A stretch of 64,000 nucleotides of DNA from Gaiellasilicea sp963789355 (GCA_963789355.1 CAWBKK010000004.1:241297-305296); one strand, 5' to 3'; positions 1-8,555 are shown, counted from the stretch's first letter. Numbers and translations are program-made. The notes: generated by a model not told the origin, from the sequence alone.

Positions 1-243
1 GGGTTCGACGAGTACGACGTGGCCCGGCAAGGCCTGGTCTCGCACCATTACTGGATCGACGAGGGCAGGGTCGAGGTGCTGTCGCCGCCGTTCCGCTACG
101 TCTGGCCGTCGGAGCTCGACCTGATGGCTCGCCTCGCGGGGATGAGCCTGCGCGAGCGCTGGGGCGGCTGGACCCGGGAGGCGTTCACGAGCGAGAGCGC
201 GAAGCACGTCTCCGTTTGGGAGAAGTCGGCGTCGACGGGGTAA
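1..243 (+). CDS. Class I SAM-dependent methyltransferase, C-terminal fragment (5' end outside window)
   Basis: The reading frame is open from the first base and ends at the TAA at 241-243, so only the last 80 residues are present. The end reads FRYVWPSELDLMARLAGM followed by a WGGW turn and HVSVWEK, which is the usual C-terminal strand pattern of small-molecule class I methyltransferases (a call from recognition of the fold family; the SAM-binding GxGxG part lies upstream of the window). The following mobA gene overlaps or abuts it, so the two are probably co-transcribed. The substrate cannot be told from this fragment. Confidence 0.7.
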   Translation, partial: GFDEYDVARQGLVSHHYWIDEGRVEVLSPPFRYVWPSELDLMARLAGMSLRERWGGWTREAFTSESAKHVSVWEKSASTG

Positions 244-767
244 CCGGAGTGTTGCTCGTGGGCGGGCCGTCGACGCGGTTCGGCTCGCCGAAGGCACTCG
301 CCCCGTTCGGCGGCGAGACGCTGGCTGAGCGGACCTGGCGGATCCTGGGCGAGGCGTTCCCCGCCCGGCTGGCGGTCGGGAAGGGCGACGTGGAGCTCCC
401 GTTCGACGTCGTCGTCGAGCAAGCGGAGCCTCGCGCGCCGCTCGTCGGCGTGATCACCGGGCTGAGGCTGGCCGCCACCGAGACCGCTGTGTTCCTCCCG
501 GTCGACTGCCCGCTCGTCACGCCGGCGCTGCTGCGGCAGCTCGGTGAGGCGCGCGCCGTCACGCAGACGGGCCCGCTTCCGGGCGGCTACTCGAAGGCCG
601 ACCTGCCCGAGCTCGAGCGCCGGCTCGCGTCGGGAGACTGGACGCTTCGCGGCGTCAACCCGCGCGTGCTCGAGGCCGACACGCGCTTGCTCGCCAACGT
701 CAACACCCGGGCGGAGCTCTCAGCGCTCGAACACGACCTCGCCGCTCTCGACCAGCAAGGGACCTGA
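216..767 (+). CDS. mobA: Molybdenum cofactor guanylyltransferase (MobA-like)
   Basis: Transfers GMP from GTP to molybdopterin to make the guanine dinucleotide cofactor used by formate dehydrogenases of the DMSO reductase family. The N-terminus carries the nucleotidyltransferase loop LLVGGPSTRFGSPKALAPF (the LxGGxSxRxGxxK pattern), and the metal-binding aspartate is in FLPVDCPLV. At about 180 residues it has the usual MobA length. The start is uncertain: TTG at 216 lies inside the previous gene; GTG at 249 would remove 11 residues before the nucleotide loop. The neighbouring formate dehydrogenase on the other strand is a likely client. Its 3' end overlaps birA tail to tail by 48 bases. Confidence 0.82.
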   Translation: MGEVGVDGVTGVLLVGGPSTRFGSPKALAPFGGETLAERTWRILGEAFPARLAVGKGDVELPFDVVVEQAEPRAPLVGVITGLRLAATETAVFLPVDCPLVTPALLRQLGEARAVTQTGPLPGGYSKADLPELERRLASGDWTLRGVNPRVLEADTRLLANVNTRAELSALEHDLAALDQQGT

Positions 768-1463
768 GTCCGTCGCGATCTCGAGGCGCCCGTCGCGGGT
801 GATCATCTGCGCCGTGCCCGCGACACCGTCGGCGGTGACGCGACGGCCGCGGAGGAAGTCGCGCGCACCGAGATCCTCGTAGAGCGAGTCGAGCCCGCCG
901 TCCCGCCACGCGTCGTAGCGCTGCTCGAGCTCGAGCAAGAGCCGGGCCAGGATCGGCGCGCGATCGTACACGCGGCCGGTCACCGACCGGAGCGATCCTG
1001 CCGGCGCCTTCGTCTCGGCCGGGAGCTCGCCCGGGCGCTGGTTGACGTTGATCCCGATCCCGAGCACGACTGCTCCGTCCTTCAGCTCGGCGATCCCGCC
1101 GGCGACCTTGCGCCGGTCGAGCATGACGTCGTTCGGCCATTTGATCTGCGCGGCGAGGCCGGTCGCCTGCTCGATCACGGCCGCGACGCCGACACCGGCC
1201 ACCAACGTCAGCTCGGCGGCGCGTCGCTCGGCGGGTGGCCGCAGCAGGATCGAGACGAGAATCGACGAGCCTGCGGGCGCCTCCCAGCGGCGACCCATCC
1301 GGCCCCGGCCGGCGGTCTGCTCCTCGCAGACGGCGACCGCGCCCTCCGGCTGGGCCGAGTCGAGCAGGCGCTGGGTCGTCTCGCACTCCTCGAGGTAGAG
1401 GTACGGCCGCCCGAAGCGGCCGCGCAGCAGCGACTCCACGTGTCCGGGCGCCAGGGAGATCAC
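720..1463 (-). CDS. birA: Biotin--[acetyl-CoA-carboxylase] ligase
   Basis: Activates biotin to biotinyl-AMP and attaches it to the carrier lysine of biotin carboxylases. The adenylate loop is visible as GRGRMGRRWEAP, followed by the core motif KWPNDVML and the GIGINVNQ strand; a small C-terminal domain ends with LLVESGEVVFER. There is no N-terminal winged helix, so this is the monofunctional type that does not act as the biotin operon repressor. The GTG start at 1463 overlaps the fdhA stop as GTGA, so it is translated from the formate dehydrogenase transcript although it has no functional link to it. 247 residues, normal for the class. Confidence 0.9.
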   Translation of the reverse strand: MISLAPGHVESLLRGRFGRPYLYLEECETTQRLLDSAQPEGAVAVCEEQTAGRGRMGRRWEAPAGSSILVSILLRPPAERRAAELTLVAGVGVAAVIEQATGLAAQIKWPNDVMLDRRKVAGGIAELKDGAVVLGIGINVNQRPGELPAETKAPAGSLRSVTGRVYDRAPILARLLLELEQRYDAWRDGGLDSLYEDLGARDFLRGRRVTADGVAGTAQMITRDGRLEIATDSGPLLVESGEVVFER

Positions 1464-4150
1464 ACGCGCTCGAGCCGCACGGCCGAGACCTTGTACTCGG
1501 GCGTGCCGATCAGCGGGTCGCCGACGTCGTGCGTCAGCCAGTTCACGCGCGCCTCGGCGAAGTGGAGCGCCATCCAGACGAGACCGGGGTAGACGCGCTC
1601 GGACAGCTTCGCCCGTGCGGTGAGATCGCCGCGCCGCGAGACGAGCCGTACCCACTCCCCCTCCGCAACGCCGAGCGCCGACGCGTCCTCGGCCGCGATC
1701 TCGAAGAACGGATCCACCTGCTTGTCGGTGATCCCGGCCTCGCGCATCGTCATCCCGGCCGAGTTGTAGTGGTAGAGCGTCCGCCCCGTGGAGAGGACGA
1801 ACGGGTACTCGGAGTCGGGCTCCTCGATCGGCGGCTGGTACTCGACCGGATGGAACTTGCCCTTGCCGGACGGGAGCGAGGGATGGCCTTCGTGCAGAAA
1901 CATCGTCCCCGGGTGGTCCGCATCCGGGCACGGCCACTGCATGCCGTGCTCCTCGATCCTGGGGTAGCGGATCCCGAACCAGTTCGGGCAGAGATCGGCG
2001 AGCTCGTTCCAGACGGACTCCGCGTCCGGGTACTCCGGCCAGTCGCAGCCGAGCGCACGGGCGAGGGAGATCACGATCTCGCGGTCGCCGCGTGCGCTCC
2101 CGGGCAGCGGCACTGCGGCGCGAACGCGATTGATCCGCCGCTCGGTGTTCGTGAAGGTGCCGTCCTTCTCGGCGAAGCTCGACGCGGGGAAGACGACGTT
2201 CGCGTGCCGCCGCGAGGTCTCGTTCAGGAAGAGATCCTGGGCGACGAGGAACTCGAGCTGCTGCAGCCCTTCCTCGACGTGATGTGCGTTCGGCTCGGTC
2301 TGGGCCGGGTTCTCGCCGACGAGGTAGAGCGCCTTGATCCTGCCGTCGTGCAGCCCCGACATCATCTGATCGAGCCGGTAGCCGGCGCGCTCGGGCACGT
2401 CGGCGCCCCACGCGGCCGCGAACTTCTCGCGCACGTCGGGGTCGTCCCAGGGCTGATAGCCCGGGAAGTAGTGCGGGTTCGCGCCCGAGTCGTTCAGGCC
2501 CTGGACGTTGTTCTGGCCGCGAAGCGCGTTCAGGCCGGTCGACTCGTAGCCGAGGTGCCCGGTCATCAGGACGAGGTTCGCGAGCGACCAGATGTTGTCG
2601 ACGCCGCACGCGTGCTCGGTGATCCCGAGCGTGTAGAAGATCGCTGCGTGCCGCTCGGTCGCGTACTCGCGGGCGGTGATCCGAATGGACTCGGCCGAAA
2701 CGCCCGTCACCCGTTCGGCGTCCTCGGGGGTGTACCGCGCGACGACCTCGCGCACCGACTCGAAGTCCTCGCAGTGTGCCGCGATGTAGGCGTCGTCCTG
2801 GAGCCCCTCCTCGAGGATCACGTGCATGATCGCGTTCAGCAGCCAGACGTCCGAGCCGGGGCGCAGCTGCAGGTGGCGCTTCGCGAGCTTCGTCAGCCAG
2901 ATCGCGCGCGGGTCGGCGACGACGAGCGTGGCGCCGTTCCGCACCGCCTTCTTGATCCGCAGCGCCAGCACCGGGTGCGCCTCGGTCGTGTTCGAGCCGA
3001 TCACGAGCAGGAAGCGGCAGTTCTCGATCTCCGGGATCGAATTGGTGGTTGCGCCTCTGCCGAGCGACCTGACCAGGCCGTAGAGGGTGGGAGCGTGTCA
3101 GGTGGCCTCGCACGAGTGGACGGAATGGGTCTTCAGCCCCGTCCGGGCGAGCTTCTGGATCAGGTAGTTCTCCTCGTTCGTCAGCCGGGCCGAGCTGAGC
3201 ACGCCGACGTGCTGCGGCGAGTGGCGCTCCATCACCCCCTTGAGCCCGTCGGCCGCCGTGCGCAGCGCGTCCTCCCACGTCGCGGGATGGAGCTCGCCGT
3301 CGGCGCCGCGGATCAGCGGCTCGGTGAGGCGATCGGGGTGATGGACGAAGTTGAAGGCGAAACGGCCCTTGACGCAGAGGTTGCCCTCGTTCGAGACGTA
3401 CTCCGGCTTCGAGGTCACCTTCACGATCCGCTTCGTCTCGGGGTCGACGTTGAGGTCGAGCTGGCAGCCGACGCCACAGAACGTGCACGTCGTCTTCACC
3501 TGCTCCAGCGCGCGCTCCTCGACGCCGGCGTTCTCGAGGAACTTCTCGTAGATCGCGCCCGTCGGGCAGGTCGAGAGGCAGCCGCCGCAGAGCTCGCACT
3601 CCGTGTCGAGCCAGCTCTTGCCCCACGTCGGCACGATCCGTGCCTCCGGCCCGCGCCCCTCGAGCGAGAGCGCCGAGCACTGCATCACCTCCTGCGTGTA
3701 CCGGACGCAGCGGTTGCAGAGGATGCACGAGTCGGGCTCGTAGCCCATCAGCTTGTTCCTGTCCTCGTACGGCTCGCGCTTCGCGTCGGGGAGGAGGAAC
3801 GGCGCTTCGGCGTCGAGCTCGAGGGCGAGGTCGGTCAGCTCGTTCGGCCGGCCGCCGGGGTCGGCGTTCAGGTGCTCGGAGAGGAGCATCTCCGTCAGCG
3901 TCTTCCGCAGCTGCGGGACGTTCGCGTTGGTGGAGACGACCATTCCAGGTGCGACACGCGTGGCGCACGCGGGGAGTGGCCGCGGCGATCCCTCCACGCC
4001 GACGACGCACATCCGGCAGCCGCCGTAGGGCGCGAGCTTGTCGTCGTGGCAGAGCGTCGGGATGAAGACGCCGTTCCGCGCCGCCGCATGGACGAGCAGT
4101 TCGCCCTCGGAAGCGGTCGCGACGCGGCCGTCGAGCGTGAACTCGATCAT
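1460..4150 (-). CDS. fdhA: Formate dehydrogenase alpha subunit, selenocysteine-containing (UGA at 3098-3100)
   Basis: Catalytic subunit of a molybdenum, probably NAD-linked, formate dehydrogenase. ATG at 4150 overlaps the preceding diaphorase stop as ATGA. Domains in order: 2Fe-2S ferredoxin with C34, C45, C48, C62; a region where a His-Cys 4Fe-4S site would be expected but only H93 and no cysteines are seen; two 4Fe-4S sites around C142-C158 and C185-C195; then the molybdopterin domain with its own cluster (C222, C225, C229, C259). The frame is interrupted once, by TGA as codon 351, in the context CEAT-UGA-HAPT. In E. coli FdhF the same spot reads ARV-Sec-HGP, so UGA falls on the active-site residue and is followed by the conserved histidine. 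Reading continues in the same frame for 545 residues to TGA at 1460, including the C-terminal cofactor-binding beta-barrel. Full product about 896 residues. An automatic caller would split this gene in two. Confidence 0.88.
3054..3086 (-). promoter_or_regulatory. Candidate bacterial SECIS element of fdhA
   Basis: On the mRNA strand, starting 18 bases after the in-frame UGA, GGCCU and AGGUC pair to form a 5-bp stem closed by the tetraloop GGUC (positions 3071-3074), the same loop as in the E. coli fdhF SECIS. A lower stem CCUCU with AGAGG can form outside it. Loop distance from the UGA (23 bases) is within the range known for SelB recognition. Pairing was done by eye; no folding energy was computed. 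Confidence 0.6.
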
Positions 4151-5358
4151 GCGGACATCTTCTCGAACAGCTCCGGCCAGTGCGCGAAGGCGTTGCGAAC
4201 CGGGATCGGTGCCGCCTGCCCGAGGCCGCAGATCGAGGTCAGCGTCATCGCCTCCAGCCATTCGTCGATCTGCCCGCGCGTCATCGTCCGCTCGCCTGCA
4301 AAGACGGCGTGGAGGGCGCGGTTGCCGATCCGGCACGGCGTGCACTTCTGGCACGACTCCTCGGCGAAGAAGCGCATCGTCTCGGCGAGGAGGTGAAGCG
4401 GCGAGTAATCGCTCGGGAAGACCTGGACGGCCGCCGAGCCGACGCCGCAGCCCCACTCTGCGAGCGCCTCCCTCGTCAAAGGCGTGTCGAGCGCGGCCGG
4501 GGGCAGGATCCCGCTCGCGGCACCGCCGGGGACGATCGCGCCCGGCTCGGCCGTGAGCCCACCGGCGTAACCGTCGATCAGCTCGCGCAGCGTGAGGTCG
4601 AGCGGCGCCTGGTAGCAGCCCGGCTTGCCGACGGCGCCGGAGACCGACCAGAGGCGCGACGGCTGCCAGCCGCCGCGGAGGATCAGGGCGACGTGGGCGA
4701 GCGTCTCGACGTTGTTGATCAGCGTCGGCCGGCCGAGGTAGCCGGACTGGCTCGGGAACGGCGGCTTCAGCCGAGGCATCCCCCGCCGGCCTTCCATCGA
4801 CTCGAGCATCGCCGTCTCCTCGCCGCAGATGTATGCGCCGGCTCCGATCACGAGCTGGACGGGAAGGCCGCGTACCGCGATCGCCTCCTTCAGCACGGCC
4901 CTGGACGTGGCGTACTCCTCGCGCAGGTAGATGTAGGCCTCGTCCGTCTCGCAGAAGCGCATCGCCGCCTCGAGCCCCTCGAGCAGGAGCTGCGGCCGGA
5001 GCTCCAGCACGTAGCGGTCCTTGATCGTTCCCGGCTCGCCCTCGTCGGCGTTGACGATCACCACGCGCGGCGAGGGCTCGCTCCGGACGGCGTCCCACTT
5101 GCGCCAGGTGGGAAAGCCCGCGCCTCCCATCCCCGTCAGACCCGACGCCTCGAGTCGCGCGAGCACCTCCTCCTGGGTCAGCTCCGGCGGCTCGCGGACG
5201 TCGTCGGGGTCGAGCAGGAAGCCGTTCGTCGAATGGGTGACGCCGCCGAGGACGTCGTCGCCGTGCAGCACCACCGGCGCGAGGTCGCAGTGGCCGAGAC
5301 AGGGCACCTCGATCGCTCCGGCCGCGAGCAGAGCTTGCGGGAGCCGGCGCAGTCGCAC
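4147..5358 (-). CDS. NuoF-like NADH-binding diaphorase subunit of formate dehydrogenase (5' part split off by a frameshift)
   Basis: Carries electrons between the formate dehydrogenase clusters and NAD(P)+. Motifs seen: FMN loop GMGGAGFPT, NAD-binding GAGAYICGEETAMLESMEG, and the 4Fe-4S ligands in ESCQKCTPCRIG plus the distant cysteine in SICGLGQ. The frame-open region extends upstream, but the first residues from GTG 5358 complete a thioredoxin-like NuoE domain: PCLGHCDLAP supplies the third and fourth 2Fe-2S ligands. The first two ligands lie in another frame in the next feature, so the original product was a NuoE-NuoF fusion as in HoxF. Stop overlaps the fdhA start by 4 bases. The GTG start given here is only the first in this frame and is probably not used. 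Confidence 0.8.
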   Translation of the reverse strand: MRLRRLPQALLAAGAIEVPCLGHCDLAPVVLHGDDVLGGVTHSTNGFLLDPDDVREPPELTQEEVLARLEASGLTGMGGAGFPTWRKWDAVRSEPSPRVVIVNADEGEPGTIKDRYVLELRPQLLLEGLEAAMRFCETDEAYIYLREEYATSRAVLKEAIAVRGLPVQLVIGAGAYICGEETAMLESMEGRRGMPRLKPPFPSQSGYLGRPTLINNVETLAHVALILRGGWQPSRLWSVSGAVGKPGCYQAPLDLTLRELIDGYAGGLTAEPGAIVPGGAASGILPPAALDTPLTREALAEWGCGVGSAAVQVFPSDYSPLHLLAETMRFFAEESCQKCTPCRIGNRALHAVFAGERTMTRGQIDEWLEAMTLTSICGLGQAAPIPVRNAFAHWPELFEKMSA

Positions 5359-5588
5359 ACAGGCCCGGTGCAGACGCGCACGGCGTCGACCGGCACCTGC
5401 AGGAAGGAGTAGAAGGAGACGACCTCGTGGACGTCGCCGCGCCGCAGGTTCATCCGGTCTGCGAGCGCGTCCGAGAGCTCCGGCGTGATCGGCCCGACCT
5501 CCCGGCGCAGCCGGCCGAGGTTGTCGAGCAGCCGCGTCCGCTCCGTCGGCAGCTCCTCGAGCAGGCTCGCGAGGCGGAGCACGTCCAC
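5178..5588 (-). CDS. NuoE-like thioredoxin-fold domain of the formate dehydrogenase diaphorase (frameshifted)
   Basis: From ATG 5588 the first 85 or so residues match the NuoE family: helical start, then EVVSFYSFLQ and VRVCTGPVCDCAGSRKL, giving the first two ligands (CxxxxC) of a 2Fe-2S cluster. After KL the frame leaves the family; residues beyond about 5337 are out-of-frame noise ending at TGA 5178. The correct continuation (LLAAGAIEVPCLGHC) is found two bases away in the NuoF frame. The whole region 4147-5588 is 1442 bases long, two more than a multiple of three; removing one CT from the CTCTG at the junction restores a single 479-residue protein. Either a sequencing/assembly indel or an inactivating mutation. 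Confidence 0.75.
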   Translation of the reverse strand: MDVLRLASLLEELPTERTRLLDNLGRLRREVGPITPELSDALADRMNLRRGDVHEVVSFYSFLQVPVDAVRVCTGPVCDCAGSRKLCSRPERSRCPVSATATSRRWCCTATTSSAASPIRRTASCSTPTTSASRRS

Positions 5589-5597
5589 CTGCCGAGT

Positions 5598-5984
5598 CTA
5601 GTCCGGCCGGCGGCGCAGCCTCTTCGTCTGCGAACGCCGCTTCTTCGAGTCGAGCCTCCGCTCGCGGGACGCCTGCGACGGCTTCGTCGCCACCCGGCGC
5701 CGCTGCACCTTCAGCGCCTCCCGCAGCTGCTCGACGAGACGCTCCACCGCGAGCTCGCGATTGCGCCACTGGCTCCGTTCGTCCTGCGCGATCGCGCGAA
5801 GCGTCGGCCCGGCCTTCGCCAGCACGCGCCGTTTCTGCACTTCCGTCAGCGCCGACGACGCCTCCACGTCGAGGATCGCCTCGACGCGCGTCTCCGCCGT
5901 GTTCGCGTGCTGTCCGCCCGGGCCGCTCGAACGCGAGAAGCGCAGCTCGATCTCGGCGAGAGGCAGTAGGACTGAACGTGTCAC
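5598..5984 (-). CDS. arfB: Alternative ribosome-rescue factor B (YaeJ/ArfB-like peptidyl-tRNA hydrolase)
   Basis: Hydrolyses peptidyl-tRNA on ribosomes stalled without a stop codon. The catalytic GGQ lies in SRSSGPGGQHANTAETRV (Q25 from the GTG start), followed by the family's helical core and a long Arg/Lys-rich C-terminal tail (KKRRSQTKRLRRRPD) that in ArfB enters the empty mRNA channel. About 130 residues matches ArfB and excludes full-length release factors. I place the start at GTG 5984, which lines up with the family N-terminus; ATG at 6005 or 6014 would overlap the divergent HAD gene start. Confidence 0.85.
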   Translation of the reverse strand: MTRSVLLPLAEIELRFSRSSGPGGQHANTAETRVEAILDVEASSALTEVQKRRVLAKAGPTLRAIAQDERSQWRNRELAVERLVEQLREALKVQRRRVATKPSQASRERRLDSKKRRSQTKRLRRRPD

Positions 5985-5989
5985 CCGGA

Positions 5990-5995
5990 TAGCAT
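5990..5995 (+). promoter_or_regulatory. -10 element of a leaderless HAD phosphatase transcript
   Basis: TAGCAT ends 8 bases before the ATG at 6004, and no ribosome binding site is seen. This matches the TA(G/C)NNT hexamers found just before many other starts in the window. Confidence 0.45.
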
Positions 5996-6003
5996 CCCGC
6001 TCC

Positions 6004-6780
6004 ATGGCCGCCATTCTGCTGGACGTCGACGGCGTCCTTCACGTTTCCGGCGAGCCGATCCCGGGTGCAGTGGAGGCGATCGCTCGCCTGCGCGCAGACG
6101 GGCACCGGCTCCGGTTCGTCACCAACAACTCGAGCCGGTCGCGGGCGACGCTGGCGAAAGAGTTGAGGGAGCTGGGGATCGAGCTCGAGGACGAGGAGTT
6201 GCAGACGACGCCGATCGCCGCGGCCGAGCAGCTCGGCGGCCGCCGCGTCTACGCCCTCGTGATGTCGGCGATCGTCCCCGACCTCGCCGGAATCGAGTTC
6301 GTCGGCGAGGGCGCGCACGCCGTGCTCGTCGGCGGCTGCGACGAGACGATCGAGCCGAACCAGGTCTTCAGCCACATGAATCTCGCCCGCGCGTTCTCGG
6401 AGATCCAGGCCGGTGCCGAGCTTTTCGCGCTGCACAAGAATCCGTGGTGGCAGACCGCCCGCGGCCAGATGCTCGACGGCGGCGCGTACGTCGCGGCGCT
6501 CGAGTATGCGACGGGGGCCGAGGCGAACGTGATCGGGAAGCCGAGCGCGGGCGCCTTCGCGGCAGCGCTCGCCGCGCTCGACGCCGAGCCCGAGCTGACC
6601 TGGATGGTCACCGACGACCTCGAGCAGGACGTGCGCGGCGCGCAGCTCTTCGGGATGAAGACCCTGCTCCTGCGGACGGGCAAGTTCCGGCCCGAGGCGC
6701 TCGAGCGCTCGTCCGTCGTCCCCGACGCCGTGCTCAGCTCGATCGCGAACGTCCCGGACTGGATCGAACGCTCGTTGTGA
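6004..6780 (+). CDS. HAD-IIA family sugar/nucleotide phosphatase
   Basis: Cytoplasmic phosphatase with motif I LLDVDGVLH (nucleophile and acid aspartates), motif II FVTNNSS, the conserved lysine in VIGKPS and motif IV in WMVTDDLEQDV. The C2-type cap between motifs II and III places it in the NagD/HDHD2 branch (subfamily IIA). Length 258 is normal. The natural substrate cannot be told from sequence. Its stop overlaps the acpS GTG start (GTGA), and it heads a three-gene run with acpS and nnr, so the role may be housekeeping removal of a damaged or excess phosphorylated metabolite; that last point is inference. Confidence 0.85.
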   Translation: MAAILLDVDGVLHVSGEPIPGAVEAIARLRADGHRLRFVTNNSSRSRATLAKELRELGIELEDEELQTTPIAAAEQLGGRRVYALVMSAIVPDLAGIEFVGEGAHAVLVGGCDETIEPNQVFSHMNLARAFSEIQAGAELFALHKNPWWQTARGQMLDGGAYVAALEYATGAEANVIGKPSAGAFAAALAALDAEPELTWMVTDDLEQDVRGAQLFGMKTLLLRTGKFRPEALERSSVVPDAVLSSIANVPDWIERSL

Positions 6781-7145
6781 CCAGGGTCGGGGTGGACCTG
6801 ATCGAGATCGAGCGCGTCCGCCGCTCCCTCGAGCGCTATCAGGGTTTCAAGGATCGCTGCTTCACCCAGGCGGAGCAGGCCTATTGCGACTCGCGCAAGA
6901 ACCCGGCTCAGAGCTACGCCGGCCGCTTCGCGGGCAAGGAGGCGGTCGGGAAGGCGCTGGGTTTCGGGGTCGCGCGCGCGTTCGCGTGGAAGGACATCGA
7001 GATCGCCGGCCGCCCGAAGCCGTCGGTTCGGCTCTCGGGCCGGGTCGCCGCCTGGGCCGAGCGGGTCGACGCCGGCGCGATCGACCTCTCGATGACGCAC
7101 TCCCGCGAGCTCGCCTCCGCGGTAGCCGTCGTCGACGATGTTTGA
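6777..7145 (+). CDS. acpS: Holo-[acyl-carrier-protein] synthase
   Basis: Moves the 4'-phosphopantetheine group from coenzyme A to the serine of acyl carrier protein. Recognised from VGVDLIEIERVRR at the N-terminus (the magnesium-binding aspartate) and the second motif FAGKEAVGKALG with the metal-binding glutamate, then SMTHSRELA. 122 residues is typical for AcpS-type enzymes. GTG at 6777 overlaps the HAD stop by 4 bases; the 3' end overlaps nnr by 8 bases. The acpS-nnr neighbourhood is common in actinobacteria. Confidence 0.92.
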   Translation: MTRVGVDLIEIERVRRSLERYQGFKDRCFTQAEQAYCDSRKNPAQSYAGRFAGKEAVGKALGFGVARAFAWKDIEIAGRPKPSVRLSGRVAAWAERVDAGAIDLSMTHSRELASAVAVVDDV

Positions 7146-8457
7146 GCCCCTCTACACGGCCGGGGAGGCCCGGGCGGCAGAGCAGGGACACGACGTCGCA
7201 GAGCTGATGGAGCGCGCCGGAGCGGCGGTTGCGCGTGAGGTGATGCAGCGCTTCCCGGACGCGCGGCGGATCGCCGTCGTCTGCGGCGGCGGCTCCAACG
7301 GCGGCGACGGCCGCATCGCCGCGCGGATCCTGCGGGAGCAGGGACGCGACGCCGTCGAGACGCCGGCCGTCGAGCAGGCGGACGTGATCGTCGACGCGCT
7401 CTTCGGTACCGGCTTCCGCGGCGAGCCGCGCGACGAGGCGGCGTCGGCGATCGAGCGGATCAACGCCGCCGGCGCGCCGGTCGTCTCCGTCGACGTCCCC
7501 TCTGGCGTCGACGCGTCCACCGGCGAGCTGGCAGGCGACGCGGTGCGCGCGACGCTGACGGTGACCTTTCACGGCCGCAAGGTCGGGTTGGCGGTCGCGC
7601 CCGGCCTCTTCCGCGCGGGCGAGGTCGTCGTCGCGGAGATCGGGCTCGAGCCGCTCGAGACCGAGCACAGGCTCGTGACGCCTGCGCTTCTCGCCCTCGT
7701 TCCGGCGAAGCGGGCGGAGGACAACAAGTACAGCGCCGGCTCGGTCCTCGTCGCGGGCGGTGCGCCCGGCCTGACCGGCGCCGCCTGTCTCGCGGCCGAG
7801 GCCGCCTTCCGCGCCGACGCGGGGTATGTCGCCGTCGCGGTCCCGGTGGAGTCGCTTCCCGTGGTCGAGGCGAAGCTGCTCGAGCCGGTGAAGCTGAGCT
7901 GGCCCGGCGCGCTCGCCGCTGCGGAGCGGGCGAACACGCTCGCGATCGGGCCCGGGCTGGGCCGCGACGCAGCCGCGATGCAGCTGCGCGACGAGCTCTT
8001 GGCGGCCGGCGAGCATTCGCTGGTCCTGGACGCCGACGCGCTGCACGGGCTCGAGCCGGGAGCCTGGGGGAGACGAGCGGTGTTGACGCCGCACGCAGGC
8101 GAGCTGGGACGGCTGCTCGGCGAGAGCTCCGACTGGGTCAATGGCCACCGGGTCGAGGCTGCGCGCCGTTGCGCCGAGCGCTTCGCCTGCGTCTGCCTGC
8201 TCAAGGGCGCCGACACGATCGTCGCGGCACCCGGTCAGGGTGTCCTCGTCTCCCTCGCCGGGGCGCCCGGGCTTGCGACGGCGGGTACCGGCGACGTGCT
8301 GACCGGCATCCTCGCGGCCTTTCTCGCGAAGGGCCTCGAACCACGTCTCGCCGCCGCTGCCGCCGCAACCGCCCACGGCCTCGCGGCGCGGAGGCTGCCG
8401 CAACGCGGCCTGATCGCCAGCGACCTCGTCTCGGTTCTCCCGACCGTCCTCGGCTGA
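7138..8457 (+). CDS. nnr: Bifunctional NAD(P)H-hydrate repair enzyme (epimerase plus ADP-dependent dehydratase)
   Basis: Repairs hydrated NADH and NADPH. Residues 1 to about 205 form the YjeF_N epimerase domain (CGGGSNGGDGRIAAR phosphate loop, DALFGTG, SVDVPSGVDASTG). Residues about 210 to 439 form the ribokinase-like dehydratase domain, with NKYSAGSVLVAGG, LDADALHGLE, LTPHAGELGRL and the catalytic TAGTGDVLTGILAAF. 439 residues; both halves look intact. A short GC hairpin follows the stop near 8465-8481. Confidence 0.93.
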   Translation: MFEPLYTAGEARAAEQGHDVAELMERAGAAVAREVMQRFPDARRIAVVCGGGSNGGDGRIAARILREQGRDAVETPAVEQADVIVDALFGTGFRGEPRDEAASAIERINAAGAPVVSVDVPSGVDASTGELAGDAVRATLTVTFHGRKVGLAVAPGLFRAGEVVVAEIGLEPLETEHRLVTPALLALVPAKRAEDNKYSAGSVLVAGGAPGLTGAACLAAEAAFRADAGYVAVAVPVESLPVVEAKLLEPVKLSWPGALAAAERANTLAIGPGLGRDAAAMQLRDELLAAGEHSLVLDADALHGLEPGAWGRRAVLTPHAGELGRLLGESSDWVNGHRVEAARRCAERFACVCLLKGADTIVAAPGQGVLVSLAGAPGLATAGTGDVLTGILAAFLAKGLEPRLAAAAAATAHGLAARRLPQRGLIASDLVSVLPTVLG

Positions 8458-8555
8458 GCCGCCCGGTACCCCTTCCGGGGGAGAGTCCGTCACCCGAATC
8501 GGCCGAAACCTACCCGGAACGCGTGACCCCCCTCCCCTGATCTGGAGTAGACGAC

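Noticed and set aside
3098..3100. TGA as a nonsense mutation or sequencing error in fdhA
   Set aside because: It falls exactly on the catalytic Sec codon, with the correct flanking residues and a hairpin behind it, and a second gene shows the same pattern. Error remains possible but is less likely.
720..4010. Single minus-strand frame joining birA to a long upstream part
   Set aside because: Only the last 247 codons match a family (BirA). The rest is an out-of-frame reading of fdhA.
1235..4396. Open frame of more than 1000 codons on the plus strand opposite fdhA
   Set aside because: Its translation is Arg/Gly/Val-rich with no motif; it is the antisense shadow of the GC-rich fdhA and birA genes.
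5330..5350. Programmed -1 frameshift in the diaphorase gene
   Set aside because: No slippery heptamer or strong downstream structure is seen; a CT duplication explains the break better.
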